Positions 45,665 to 54,164 of a DNA stretch of 64,000 nucleotides are shown here, piece by piece. The notes beneath the pieces are model-generated. The model was given only the letters and a program-made list of their open reading frames with translations, did no database searches and was not told where the DNA came from. Position 1 is the stretch's first letter, and every line of letters begins with the position of its first letter. The translations under genes and the position numbers were made by a program. The DNA is from Acidianus brierleyi (GTDB taxonomy: Archaea > Thermoproteota > Thermoprotei_A > Sulfolobales > Sulfolobaceae), in assembly GCF_003201835.2 (NCBI RefSeq), contig NZ_CP029289.2:2178501-2242500 (forward strand), in the 5' to 3' direction.

Positions 45665-47716
45665 TTAATTCGTTATAACATTTTCTAGCAATTCTTTAAA
45701 GAATATTTCTATGGCCTTGTAGCCTATTGCTAATGCATTCATTTTTACAATATCCTTATTTTCCTTATTCGTATCGTAATATGTTAGTTGAACTTTTGGG
45801 TATACAGTCAGTCTGTCTATACTCACGTTAAAATTGAGTGTTTCTGTAATAGAAGTAAAAGATTTGTTATAACTTTCAGTTAATGAGACGCTAAAATCCT
45901 TTCCTTTTAGATTTTCTAAAGAGTTTTGTATTTCCCTGTGAAGATATTCTTTTGCTTTTTCAGAGTTTTCTTTAAGGAAAACTTTCATATATAATCTTAG
46001 AATATTCTTTTTATCTAATTTTATTGATTTTATTAATCCTATCTTATTTAGCCATTCATTACAGATTTTTCTACAAGTTTCTCCATAACAAAGACTACAA
46101 TATTTTCCTAAAAGGACTTTAGATAAAAGTTTTCCCATTTCTTCCACATCATAAAAATAAAGCACACTGCCTTCTTTCATTGCCTTATCTAAGTATTGTG
46201 AAAAACCTTCTTCTCCATTTAGTCTTGTATTAGACGATAAAATCTCATAGTAAAGGGAATTAATATCTTCATTCTTCTTTTTGAATTCCGCTACATATGT
46301 TAATGGTGTTACGTCCTTTTCTTCGGTCAATTTTAGGAAAGGTATCATATCTTCCTTCTCTTTATTAATAATATCTATTACCTTAGCTACAGGTCCCTTG
46401 CCTTCCTTCTTTTCTATAATGTAACTTACATCTACACCCTCAGCAAATAGATTTCTTAATGCGTCGTCAAGATTATCATATTCTGGAGTTTTAGGAGTTA
46501 ATGCAACAACAAGGAATTTTTGGGTTTCTTCTTTTTCGCTTCTAATTAGTCTTCCTAATCTTTGGTAAAACCGTAATGGGCTTTGAGGCACATCAGTCAT
46601 TATAAGGAGTTTAGCTTCAGGGATATCTATTCCTTCCTCGCCTACTAAGGTAGAAATAATTACGTCAACGTCTCCTCTTTTTGCGCTATCTACTAATTTC
46701 TGCCTTTCCTCTTTTGATGCGTCTCCAGTAAGAACTTTTACTCTTTTCATGTCAACTTTAGTTTCTCTTATAGCTTTTTCGAATTCGTACGCAGTAGCTT
46801 TTCTCGATGTAAAAATTAGTACTGGTTTGAAATCTTCTACCCTATATACGGAAAGTATATCTTGAAGAGCTCTAGCTTTATGGCTTAATCCTTCTGAATC
46901 ACATAGCATAAAGTATGCAGAATTATCTTGAACTTTATCATTTAATCTTTGTAAACTTTCACAAAATGCACTCTTTCCGTAGCTATAAAGAGTGACTTCT
47001 AAGAATTTTAATGTGTCTTTATTTCCCTTTGCTTTCTTTTTAAAGAATAACTCATAAACGTTATCCTCTAAGGAATCCATGTCAGCATCAAAGAGATCTG
47101 CTATAGCTTTTGGCGGTTTGAAGGATGGGTCTATCTTAGACAGTGCCTTAAAGTCGTATGAAAGTACTATAGGTTCTCCAAAAGATTCTGATACTCTCAA
47201 GTCTAATTTATATCTCTTGTACCCTGGTAGAAGTGCAGTAAGTCCTATAATTATTTTTGGATTAAGTTGCATTAAAGCTTCCGTATATCTACTGTCTCCA
47301 AATGCATGGTGTACCTCATCAAAGATTATAGCGTCGGCTTTTGCATCGCATTTTGCCGCAGTAAATGGAGTTGAAACTATGATAGATTTTCCCTCGTTAA
47401 ACGCTTCGCAGTTTCCTTCATATTCCATTCCTATATCTTGATAAACTTTTTTCCAAAATTTTGTATACATCTGATCGCATAAGAGTCTTGTAGGCTCCAT
47501 TACTATTATATTGTGAAATCCCTTTTTCATTAGGAAATAGGCTAAAAATATTTCAATTACTGTCTTTCCACTACCTGTAGGCATTGATGCTACGACGAAT
47601 TTTTCTCCTAAATCTATTGCATTTATTAAATCTTTGCTTACATGTTCTTGATAAGGAAACATTGAAAATCCAAGCTTTTCTTTTAAAAGAGAGTTAAAAT
47701 CGCTAATATAATCCAT
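45665..47716 (-). CDS. Hef/FANCM-like SF2 helicase
   Basis: A 683-residue helicase. Motifs: MFPYQEHV (Q-like), MPTGSGKTVIE (Walker A), VMEPTRLLCDQ (Ia), IIFDEVHHAFGD (II), GLTALLPG (III), then VLIFTSRKATA, DVIISTLVGEEGIDIPEA (V) and FYQRLGRLIRS (VI). The arrangement resembles the helicase half of archaeal Hef/Mph1, but no ERCC4 nuclease domain follows. Instead, the ~250-residue C-terminus includes a Cys cluster CSLCYGETCRKIC that could hold Zn or Fe-S. Probably acts on branched DNA. Downstream partner of the 190-aa gene (57-nt gap). Confidence 0.88.
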   Translation of the reverse strand: MDYISDFNSLLKEKLGFSMFPYQEHVSKDLINAIDLGEKFVVASMPTGSGKTVIEIFLAYFLMKKGFHNIIVMEPTRLLCDQMYTKFWKKVYQDIGMEYEGNCEAFNEGKSIIVSTPFTAAKCDAKADAIIFDEVHHAFGDSRYTEALMQLNPKIIIGLTALLPGYKRYKLDLRVSESFGEPIVLSYDFKALSKIDPSFKPPKAIADLFDADMDSLEDNVYELFFKKKAKGNKDTLKFLEVTLYSYGKSAFCESLQRLNDKVQDNSAYFMLCDSEGLSHKARALQDILSVYRVEDFKPVLIFTSRKATAYEFEKAIRETKVDMKRVKVLTGDASKEERQKLVDSAKRGDVDVIISTLVGEEGIDIPEAKLLIMTDVPQSPLRFYQRLGRLIRSEKEETQKFLVVALTPKTPEYDNLDDALRNLFAEGVDVSYIIEKKEGKGPVAKVIDIINKEKEDMIPFLKLTEEKDVTPLTYVAEFKKKNEDINSLYYEILSSNTRLNGEEGFSQYLDKAMKEGSVLYFYDVEEMGKLLSKVLLGKYCSLCYGETCRKICNEWLNKIGLIKSIKLDKKNILRLYMKVFLKENSEKAKEYLHREIQNSLENLKGKDFSVSLTESYNKSFTSITETLNFNVSIDRLTVYPKVQLTYYDTNKENKDIVKMNALAIGYKAIEIFFKELLENVITN

Positions 47717-47773
47717 TCTATATGATGTCTAAATATAGTTAAATAAAAACCATTATGCCCGTATTGTTAGAAA

Positions 47774-48346
47774 TCAAGAAATTTGTTTATAATAACTTTC
47801 CTTTTTCTCTATTATTTTTTCAAAAAATTCGTCTAAATATACTTGATAGGCTATTAATGTTACTTTGGATCTATTTAAAAGAAGATTTTTGAGAACCTCA
47901 TCACCTAATATTATTCTATTTTCCAATATTAGTTTCATGTTGGAGATATTCCTATCTACTACATATAGCGTAGCCTTAAGTTTTTCACCCTTAATTAATA
48001 TAATTCCATTATCAATTTTTTCAGAAATTTCTCCTATCTTTGAAACTATTTGATTTGCAAAATTTTCTTCTCTATACATTTCATTTAAAGTTGTTTCAAA
48101 ATCGTAGTCTTCGTCTTTATAAAGTTCAAAGAATGGAACAAAATGTGCTGTAACTATATGTTCTGCCAATTTAAAGGAAGAGCGTCCTAATAATTTTTCA
48201 AGACCCGTTTTCTTGTAATCTACATCAAGTATTATTTTTAATTTAGGTTTCTCATTTTCTTTTAAATAGAACTCCATGTTCCAAGAGAATTTTTCTGAAT
48301 ATCCCTTATATTGAATTCCTCCTATAATAAAATACGGTCCTTCCAT
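47774..48346 (-). CDS. Hypothetical protein co-oriented with the helicase
   Basis: A 190-residue acidic/basic mixed alpha-beta protein with no recognised motif. The N-terminal half is strand-rich (YFIIGGIQYKGYSEKFSWNMEFYLKENEKPKLKIILDVDY), the C-terminal half helical. It precedes the helicase gene on the same strand and probably shares its transcript. An upstream ribosome-binding site (GGAG) lies before the ATG. Its upstream region was cut by the IS110/TnpB composite 66 nt before the start, which may affect expression. Confidence 0.55.
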   Translation of the reverse strand: MEGPYFIIGGIQYKGYSEKFSWNMEFYLKENEKPKLKIILDVDYKKTGLEKLLGRSSFKLAEHIVTAHFVPFFELYKDEDYDFETTLNEMYREENFANQIVSKIGEISEKIDNGIILIKGEKLKATLYVVDRNISNMKLILENRIILGDEVLKNLLLNRSKVTLIAYQVYLDEFFEKIIEKKESYYKQIS

Positions 48347-48516
48347 TTCTCCTAAAATAGTAGTTACCTTAGAATCTGGCGTACCGAATATATATACTAC
48401 CTTATATTTATCTTAACAAGGGCGTTCAGTAATAAATATTTCGGTTGAACTTCAAGCATAATGTCAACTAAGATTGCCACGTGTACCTTTCAATTCACGT
48501 GGCGATTTGGGGAGGA

Positions 48517-49578
48517 TCACTTAGGCTCATAAGGCTTATTATTATACCAAACACTCCAAACTATTCTAGCCAATTTCCTGGCTAAAGCAGTGTACAACTT
48601 CTTTCCCTTCAACTTTTCCTTATGGTTCTCGTAAAATTCTAGTAATGTAGGATTACGAGAGTAATTCATCTCAGCGAGGAAGTAGAACAAGCTGCGCAAG
48701 TACTTATTACCCTTCTTCGATATTCCCTTACTTACAGTAGCTTTACCGCTCCTCTCAACTATTGGGTCTAAACCACAGTAGGCTACGAAGGACTCAGGGT
48801 TAGGAAAGCGTTTAATGTCTCCAACAATGCCTATTATTATTCCCGAAGAAAGTTTTCCTATTCCCGGTATAGTTAATAGAACGTGATTTTCAGACTGTAA
48901 TTGTATCATTTTCTCTACTTCTTTTATTTTCTCGCTTGTTTCCAGTAGTGCTTTAGATAATACTTCGATTTCTTCAAGTACGATCTTTGTGTACTCTAAG
49001 TTGTATAATTGTATTTTGAAGTTTCCTTTAGAGAATTCTTCAAGCATTTCCTTGCTTATTTTTTCCTCGTCACTGACTAGGAATAGTGCTCTTTTTACCC
49101 TGTTCTTGTACTTTACTTCAAGGTCTTTTAGGAAGATATATAGTGTTACTAGTTCTTTCAATGGGTTGTAGTTGTACTCCTTTGCCTTGTTTGCCATGTT
49201 TATTAGTTTTTCTGCGTCGTAAAAATCTGTTTTCTTTCCTCTCAAGTCCTTCTCCTTCCATAGTATATTTGGGCTTACTTGTAGTATCTTGATCCCTTTT
49301 TCCTTGAAGTATTGACATGGTTTTATTGAGTATGCTCCTGTCGGTTCGACCACTATTGTGTTTAGTTTCACTTTTAGTATTTCTTCATAACCCTTCTTGT
49401 TGTTCTCGTAGACCCTCCCCTCACTCGTTACTAGATGATCTTTTGATATGTCTATTCCTAGGATCCCTACCTCTTTATCACACCTATATCCGTGCATATT
49501 ATCACAATGTTCAGTCCGATGGTAGGGGTTTGTCACGCCCCCGTTCGAAGACTTTGCTTCAGTCAAAGGGTCGACCAT
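48517..49578 (-). CDS. IS110-family transposase, copy 2
   Basis: Same length and sequence as copy 1 apart from a few substitutions (for example AEKLI for AQKLI, YIFLKD for YVFLKD, QLQSE for QSQSE). All DEDD and Tnp_2 motifs are present. As in copy 1, the true start is more likely the internal ATG that corresponds to 49497, because the first 27 codons overlap the predicted bridge RNA. Confidence 0.92.
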   Translation of the reverse strand: MVDPLTEAKSSNGGVTNPYHRTEHCDNMHGYRCDKEVGILGIDISKDHLVTSEGRVYENNKKGYEEILKVKLNTIVVEPTGAYSIKPCQYFKEKGIKILQVSPNILWKEKDLRGKKTDFYDAEKLINMANKAKEYNYNPLKELVTLYIFLKDLEVKYKNRVKRALFLVSDEEKISKEMLEEFSKGNFKIQLYNLEYTKIVLEEIEVLSKALLETSEKIKEVEKMIQLQSENHVLLTIPGIGKLSSGIIIGIVGDIKRFPNPESFVAYCGLDPIVERSGKATVSKGISKKGNKYLRSLFYFLAEMNYSRNPTLLEFYENHKEKLKGKKLYTALARKLARIVWSVWYNNKPYEPK

Positions 49579-49612
49579 GTTTCCCAGTTGGAGAGTATTA
49601 CTCTCCCCAACT
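49481..49612 (-). ncRNA. Predicted IS110 bridge RNA, copy 2
   Basis: Counterpart of 44029-44160; all four guide-like segments read the same (left-target CCCTTTGA at 49563-49570, right-target AACGGGGG, donor ACTGAAC and ATATAGG). The flanking target sequence is also the same, so guide and target agree in this copy. Confidence 0.68.
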
Positions 49613-49718
49613 AATTAATCTATATAGGTTCAAAGGGGGCGGAAGACTCCATCCGTAAGGGTGGAGATGGATAGCCCCCTTTGTAAAGCTTAAATAATTC
49701 TTTTCAAATATCCTATTA

Positions 49719-50924
49719 ATGCCAGACGTAGGGTTACGCTTCAGAGCGTACACTAACGAACAAACATTGAGGGCGTTAAAAGCCCAGTTGAGGTTAGCGT
49801 CAGAAGTATACAACACTCTACGTTGGACAGATATCTATTTTCATGAAAGAGACGGAAAAGGACTCACTAAGACGGAGTTGAGGCAACTAGCTCTCGATTT
49901 GAGAAAACAGGATGAACAATATCAACATCTATATTCCCAAACACTGCAGCAGATTGCAGACAGATTCTACGACGCTAGACAGAGGTTCTTCGATGGGTTA
50001 GCACGTTTCCCAAAGGAAAAGAAAGCACACAAGTGGTACTCCCTCGTCTACCCTCAATCAGGTTGGAAAGTCCTGAAGGTGAGAGAAATAAGGACGAAGA
50101 GCAAGAAGAACAAGAAGAAGGTAATAACGCTTCAGCTGTCAAACCTAGGGATCTTCAACGTTATTGTTCATAGGGATTTCCCGCTAGACAAGGTAAAGAG
50201 GGTAATAGTCAAGTTAACACCATCAGGGAGAGTGTACATTACTTTCGTTGTGGATCAAGAGTATCCTCAACTCCCAAAGACAAACAAAGTTGTTGCTGTG
50301 GATGTTGGTGTAGAGAAACTTCTCACTACCTCTGACGGGGAATATGTCCCCAACCAGAGGCCTTATGAGAAGGCACTCAACAAGATGAAGAAGCTTCATA
50401 AAGCTCTTTCAAGGAAGAAGTTCTTGTCACGCAACTGGTTTAAGGCAAAGATTCGTCTAGCGAGGGCTCACGAACACTTGAAGAACCTTAGGAAGGACAT
50501 GTACATGAAACTTGGTAAGTATTTTGCTGAGCATTATGATGTTCTCGTAATGGAGGACATTCGCGTTAAGCAACTTGTTGGTAAGTCTCTCAGAAGGCTG
50601 AGGATGAGGTTACACGATGTTGCTTTTCATGAGCTTAGGAGTATCATGGAGTATCAACTTGGGAAGTACGGTAAGAAACTCACTCTAGTGGATCCTGCTT
50701 TTACTTCAATGACTTGTGCTAGGTGCGGGCATGTTAAGAAGGACTTAACTTTGGCTGATCGTGTGTTTGTCTGTCCCAAGTGCGGTTGGGTCGCTGATCG
50801 TGATTATAATGCTTCCCTCAACATCCTAAGAAGATCGGGGTCGGAACGACCCTTAGTGCCTGTGGAGCTGAGACCTCTACCTTTGGCAAGCCTCGGCTTT
50901 GAAGCAGGAAGCCACGTCCGTTAG
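49719..50924 (+). CDS. tnpB: TnpB RNA-guided nuclease, right copy
   Basis: 401 residues, reading the same as the left copy in every motif: RuvC Asp (VDVGVEKL), Glu (VMEDIRVK), Asp (DRDYNASLN) and the CARCGH/CPKCGW zinc ribbon. The ORF again extends into the right-end RNA scaffold. Two identical intact copies and two tnpB-less derivatives show an active or recently active family. Confidence 0.95.
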   Translation: MPDVGLRFRAYTNEQTLRALKAQLRLASEVYNTLRWTDIYFHERDGKGLTKTELRQLALDLRKQDEQYQHLYSQTLQQIADRFYDARQRFFDGLARFPKEKKAHKWYSLVYPQSGWKVLKVREIRTKSKKNKKKVITLQLSNLGIFNVIVHRDFPLDKVKRVIVKLTPSGRVYITFVVDQEYPQLPKTNKVVAVDVGVEKLLTTSDGEYVPNQRPYEKALNKMKKLHKALSRKKFLSRNWFKAKIRLARAHEHLKNLRKDMYMKLGKYFAEHYDVLVMEDIRVKQLVGKSLRRLRMRLHDVAFHELRSIMEYQLGKYGKKLTLVDPAFTSMTCARCGHVKKDLTLADRVFVCPKCGWVADRDYNASLNILRRSGSERPLVPVELRPLPLASLGFEAGSHVR

Positions 50925-50939
50925 GGCGCGGTAGTTCAC
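50836..50939 (+). ncRNA. Predicted TnpB guide RNA scaffold, right copy
   Basis: The 104-nt right-end block ends with the hairpin CCACGTCC-GTTA-GGGCGCGG and TAGTTCAC. The guide from the flank would begin AATGTTTCCATTAATAG, which is the 3' part of the interrupted membrane-protein gene. Confidence 0.65.
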
Positions 50940-51026
50940 AATGTTTCCATTAATAGTATGCTTCTGATATTTATAGGAATAATATTAACCATTATTGGCA
51001 TAATATTCACAATAAAGAAAAGATAA
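50940..51026 (+). pseudogene. 3' part of the split membrane-protein gene (5' part at 45231-45635)
   Basis: 29 codons read NVSINSMLLIFIGIILTIIGIIF and end TIKKR-stop: one membrane helix and a basic tail. The phase continues that of 45231-45635 exactly across the TTTAT junction (EFY then NVS). It lies on the opposite strand to its 5' half because of the 3.2-kb inversion. Confidence 0.82.
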
Positions 51027-51027
51027 A

Positions 51028-52044
51028 TTATCTAGCTATCTCAAAATCAGAAGCAGAGTTTTTAAATATCAACAATGAAGGCTTCCCTATGTAAAAGTTC
51101 CTTATTAGTCCCCTATAGTTAACTTTGATGACCTGCGGTTCTAATACCAGTAATGTAGCATTCTTATCCTCAAATTTATCCATAAGAATACCGTTAGCTA
51201 TTATTACCGAATTACCGAGTCTTATGCTTGTATTTCCCTTCTTACTGAACAGAAAGTTTAGAAATTCGTCCTTTCTTTCTATAACTTTTTTAGCTTTTAA
51301 ACGTGTTATTAAGGAACTTACGTTTATAGGTTCATTCAATTCCTTCTCAATGTGCTCCTCATCTTCAGATATACTCTCATTAAGTCTTAATTTCATAGAC
51401 GACCCGTATTCAAGAGGAATTCCGTTCTTAGTAGAAATTTCTATTATTTTACTTTCAATATCTCTAAATAATTCTTCTAATTGAGAATTATTTTCAACTT
51501 CTCTATCTAAAATATTCTTAATCTCGAGATAACTTGAAGAAAGCATTCTCAGTTCATCAATCTCCTTGTCATTCATATTTTGTGTAAATTCTTCATAAGG
51601 ATTTGAAAAGTAAGATGTACCAATTTCCATAGCATAGTCCTTTCCTTCATACTGATTAAGCTCATTATTAATGATATAATCCTTTGCTTCTCTATCGTTT
51701 TTAAAGACTTTCAAAATTTCCATCATAATTCCTGGAAAATAGATTTTTAAACCGTCTCTTACTTCGAAGTTTTCCTTATACATATAATCAAAGCCAAAAC
51801 ATCTTCTTATATCCTTCTCAAATTTTACACAGTCCTTTGATACTGTATTCACGAATATTTTTTCATCAATTCCTGCAATAAAATCCTTGTTAGGATCTGA
51901 AGTTTCTATATATAGAAAATCTCCAATTTTAAAGGAATTAGTTTTTATTGCTAGCGCAGCCTTAAACCTAAAATAATGGGATTCGTCTAGAAAACATTCC
52001 TCACTATCCGCTTTTTCAGAATAAAGTACGTCTTCACAATTCAT
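51028..52044 (-). CDS. Hypothetical protein
   Basis: A 338-residue acidic protein. The N-terminal ~150 residues appear as a beta-rich domain (FRFKAALAIKTNSFKIGDFLYIETSD, KDCVKFEKDIRRCFGFDYMY), the middle is helical and the C-terminal ~100 residues are strand-rich again (NTSIRLGNSVIIANGILM, TLLVLEPQVIKVNYRGLIRNFYIGK). I recognise no family. It converges on the split membrane-protein gene by 1 nt, so the end of the broken gene abuts its stop. Confidence 0.55.
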   Translation of the reverse strand: MNCEDVLYSEKADSEECFLDESHYFRFKAALAIKTNSFKIGDFLYIETSDPNKDFIAGIDEKIFVNTVSKDCVKFEKDIRRCFGFDYMYKENFEVRDGLKIYFPGIMMEILKVFKNDREAKDYIINNELNQYEGKDYAMEIGTSYFSNPYEEFTQNMNDKEIDELRMLSSSYLEIKNILDREVENNSQLEELFRDIESKIIEISTKNGIPLEYGSSMKLRLNESISEDEEHIEKELNEPINVSSLITRLKAKKVIERKDEFLNFLFSKKGNTSIRLGNSVIIANGILMDKFEDKNATLLVLEPQVIKVNYRGLIRNFYIGKPSLLIFKNSASDFEIAR

Positions 52045-52302
52045 TCGAGATACTGTATTTTTGACTTTTTATTTTTTACTAGAATACCTTAATTTCAATC
52101 AACATGATAATCCTAGCCCATTTTACCATTATTTATGATTGTAAATATTCTGCACTTGGAAGCTTTTGCTTCAGAAAATTCCTTAGCTAATGGAAATTAT
52201 TTAGCAATTTCAAATAATATATCTTTAAAATTGGTAAGAAATTCTTAAAGCGTTTTAAAATAAGCATGAATGTATAAAATATAGTAATTCATTCTCTAGA
52301 AT

Positions 52303-53085
52303 ATGAGTGAAAAAGAACTAGAAGACTTATTCCAGCTTATAGAATGGCCAGAAGATCCGTATAAAGAAGGAAAGAAAAGATATGAGAAAGCAATAGAAAA
52401 TTTTAGGAAAATAGTTAATCACGCATTCTTTAATTTCGGTAACGATATTAGTATAATAGATTTAGCTGCTGGTACTGGAATAGGAGGAATAGCACTAAGC
52501 AAAGTACTGAAAGAAAAAGGATTTAGCGTTAAGCTATATCTAATAGATTTAAGAGAAAATTCGCTTTTAATTGGAAAAAAATTTAGTGAAAGTGAAGGAA
52601 TATCTTGTGAAATAATAAAAAGTGATGTAAAAAATGTGCATAAACTTGGTTTAAAAGCTGATATAGCACTAATGTACGGAAATGTTCATGCCACCTTTAG
52701 TCCTATAGATCTTAATCTAATTATGGCAGCAGTTTCTGAGACACTAAATGAAAACGGCTTATTTATAATACAAGGAATGAACAATTTCTATTATGTGTTT
52801 TATGAGAGAGGATACAAAGAAATACTTCCAGAAAAAGTAGACAAAAATAAAATTCTCATTTCTATACATTCGAATTACGATCATTTCAACGGAATGTTTA
52901 AGAGGTATTATTTAGATTTAATTTCTGGTAAGAAAATCGGGATAGATATAAGATTTTGGGATTTTGGAGGAATTATAGGTATTTCTAAAATATTCTTTAA
53001 AGAAGTGAATTTAATAAGAGATGGTATACTAGGATTTATTTTAGCAAAAAATCCCAGAGGTTTAAAAGTTAAAGATATAGAATAG
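52303..53085 (+). CDS. Class I SAM-dependent methyltransferase
   Basis: A 260-residue Rossmann methyltransferase. Motif I is ISIIDLAAGTGIGGIALSKVL (residues ~49-69), the acidic end of strand 2 is YLIDLRENSL, and motif IV region is ADIALMYGNVHATFSPIDLNLIM. The C-terminal part has an FWDFGGIIGISKIFFKEVNLI strand pair. The substrate cannot be told; the sequence has no specific signature. Single gene with AT-rich flanks. Confidence 0.85.
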   Translation: MSEKELEDLFQLIEWPEDPYKEGKKRYEKAIENFRKIVNHAFFNFGNDISIIDLAAGTGIGGIALSKVLKEKGFSVKLYLIDLRENSLLIGKKFSESEGISCEIIKSDVKNVHKLGLKADIALMYGNVHATFSPIDLNLIMAAVSETLNENGLFIIQGMNNFYYVFYERGYKEILPEKVDKNKILISIHSNYDHFNGMFKRYYLDLISGKKIGIDIRFWDFGGIIGISKIFFKEVNLIRDGILGFILAKNPRGLKVKDIE

Positions 53086-53450
53086 ATTTTTGTATAAGGA
53101 CTAAGTATATAAAATTAAATATTACTTAATTTACTAATATTATTATCTTAATATGATAAATCTACCGTGTATAAATGATGAAACTTCATATTTGATTTTG
53201 CTGATTGCTTTAATTTCTCAAAATAATATTAAACTCATTTTTAATCAATAGATAAATTTAGAATTTATCTTGATCTAGTGAGCTCAAGATCTAAGAAAAT
53301 TCAACGAGTCTACAAAGAACCACGTATTTTATCAAATTCTATTGTTTCCATATATTTCAACAATATTTTTAGATTTTATACTAAATATTTGGTTATGCTT
53401 GATTATATCTGTCAAAAAGTTATATTGTGATTAAATAATATTCTCTCATA
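53086..53450. other. Intergenic region, nothing recognised
   Basis: About 365 bp of AT-rich DNA. ATGATGA at 53175 superficially resembles a C box but no matching D box with proper spacing exists. A TATA-like stretch precedes the next ORF. Confidence 0.4.
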
Positions 53451-53931
53451 ATGATTCACGAATTACCTAAGCCCTGGTATGATCCGATAGCATATAAAAA
53501 AATTAGATTAGAAGAGGCTAAATTTGAAGCAGAGATAGCCAAGAAGTTTGTAAACGAGAATCTTACTAGAAACGCTACAGGTAAAAATATTTCAAGCATG
53601 GGAAGCTTTAGTTGCAGCATTAGCTGTAGATAAACGGAATGAAATTGAGAACAAATATAAAGGAATTGTAAAAATTAAGGAAGGTAAGAAAGTAAAAAGA
53701 GCTGATTGGATTATAGCAATAATGCCAACTAGTTATTTAAAAGAAATTTCGATAATCATTGGAGGAGAGATCAATTATTTAACAGATAAGGCAATTTTAA
53801 TTCATCAATACCAATATAATGGCCCAGATAAGGAAGGAGTTTTAAGTTCGTATAGAAGTGATGAAATAGCTAAAAATGATATATTGACTCTTATTAATGA
53901 AATAGAGAAGATTTTAAGCAGATTTAGCTAA
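53451..53931 (+). pseudogene. PaREP1-family gene with a frameshift
   Basis: The first frame gives MIHELPKPWYDPIAYKKIRLEEAKFEAEIAKKFVNENLTRNATGK and then breaks; the second frame continues IFQAWEALVAALAVDKRNEIENKYKGIVKIKEGKKVKRADWIIAIMPTSYLK to the stop at 53931. Together they form a typical ~160-residue PaREP1/HEPN-like protein. The break is an A-run (AAAAA at about 53581-53585) with one base too many. It may be a real mutation, a sequencing error or slippage-dependent expression. Confidence 0.75.
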
Positions 53932-54164
53932 TCTTTTTAAAAACTAAGGATATTAAGAATTCCTAATTAAATAGATATCAAATAATTGTTCAGAATAACA
54001 AATAAAGGTAGAATTTTACTTATAAATAACCTATTTTTCATATATTGTATAATTTATACATCAATTTGATTATTAATATCTATTTTTAAATTTTCCTCGT
54101 TAGGAAAAATAATGGAAGTTCACTAACTATAAAATGTATTGGTACCCATGAAATATGGGTACCC

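Larger units (their letters stand above)
48421..49627 (-). mobile_element. IS110-family element, copy 2
   Basis: Nearly identical to copy 1 but reversed. The same junctions with the TnpB left end are visible (AACAAGGG outside the 3' end, GGTTCAAAGGG outside the 5' end). The transposase and the upstream RNA region are intact. Confidence 0.87.
48412..50939 (+). mobile_element. TnpB element with IS110 inserted in its left end, right copy
   Basis: The left end CTTAACAAGGG at 48412 follows TTTAT (48407-48411); the right end TAGTTCAC stops at 50939. Within the left end sits an IS110 in the opposite orientation (about 48421-49627), then the left-end hairpin and tnpB. The element is a 2.5-kb inverted relative of 42556-45230, the two forming a long inverted repeat around 45231-48411. 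Recombination between them explains the inverted gene fragments on either side. Confidence 0.9.

Noticed and set aside
53171..53210. C/D-box small RNA (ATGATGA followed by CTGA)
   Set aside because: The spacing is too short and no D'/C' pair or terminal stem is present.
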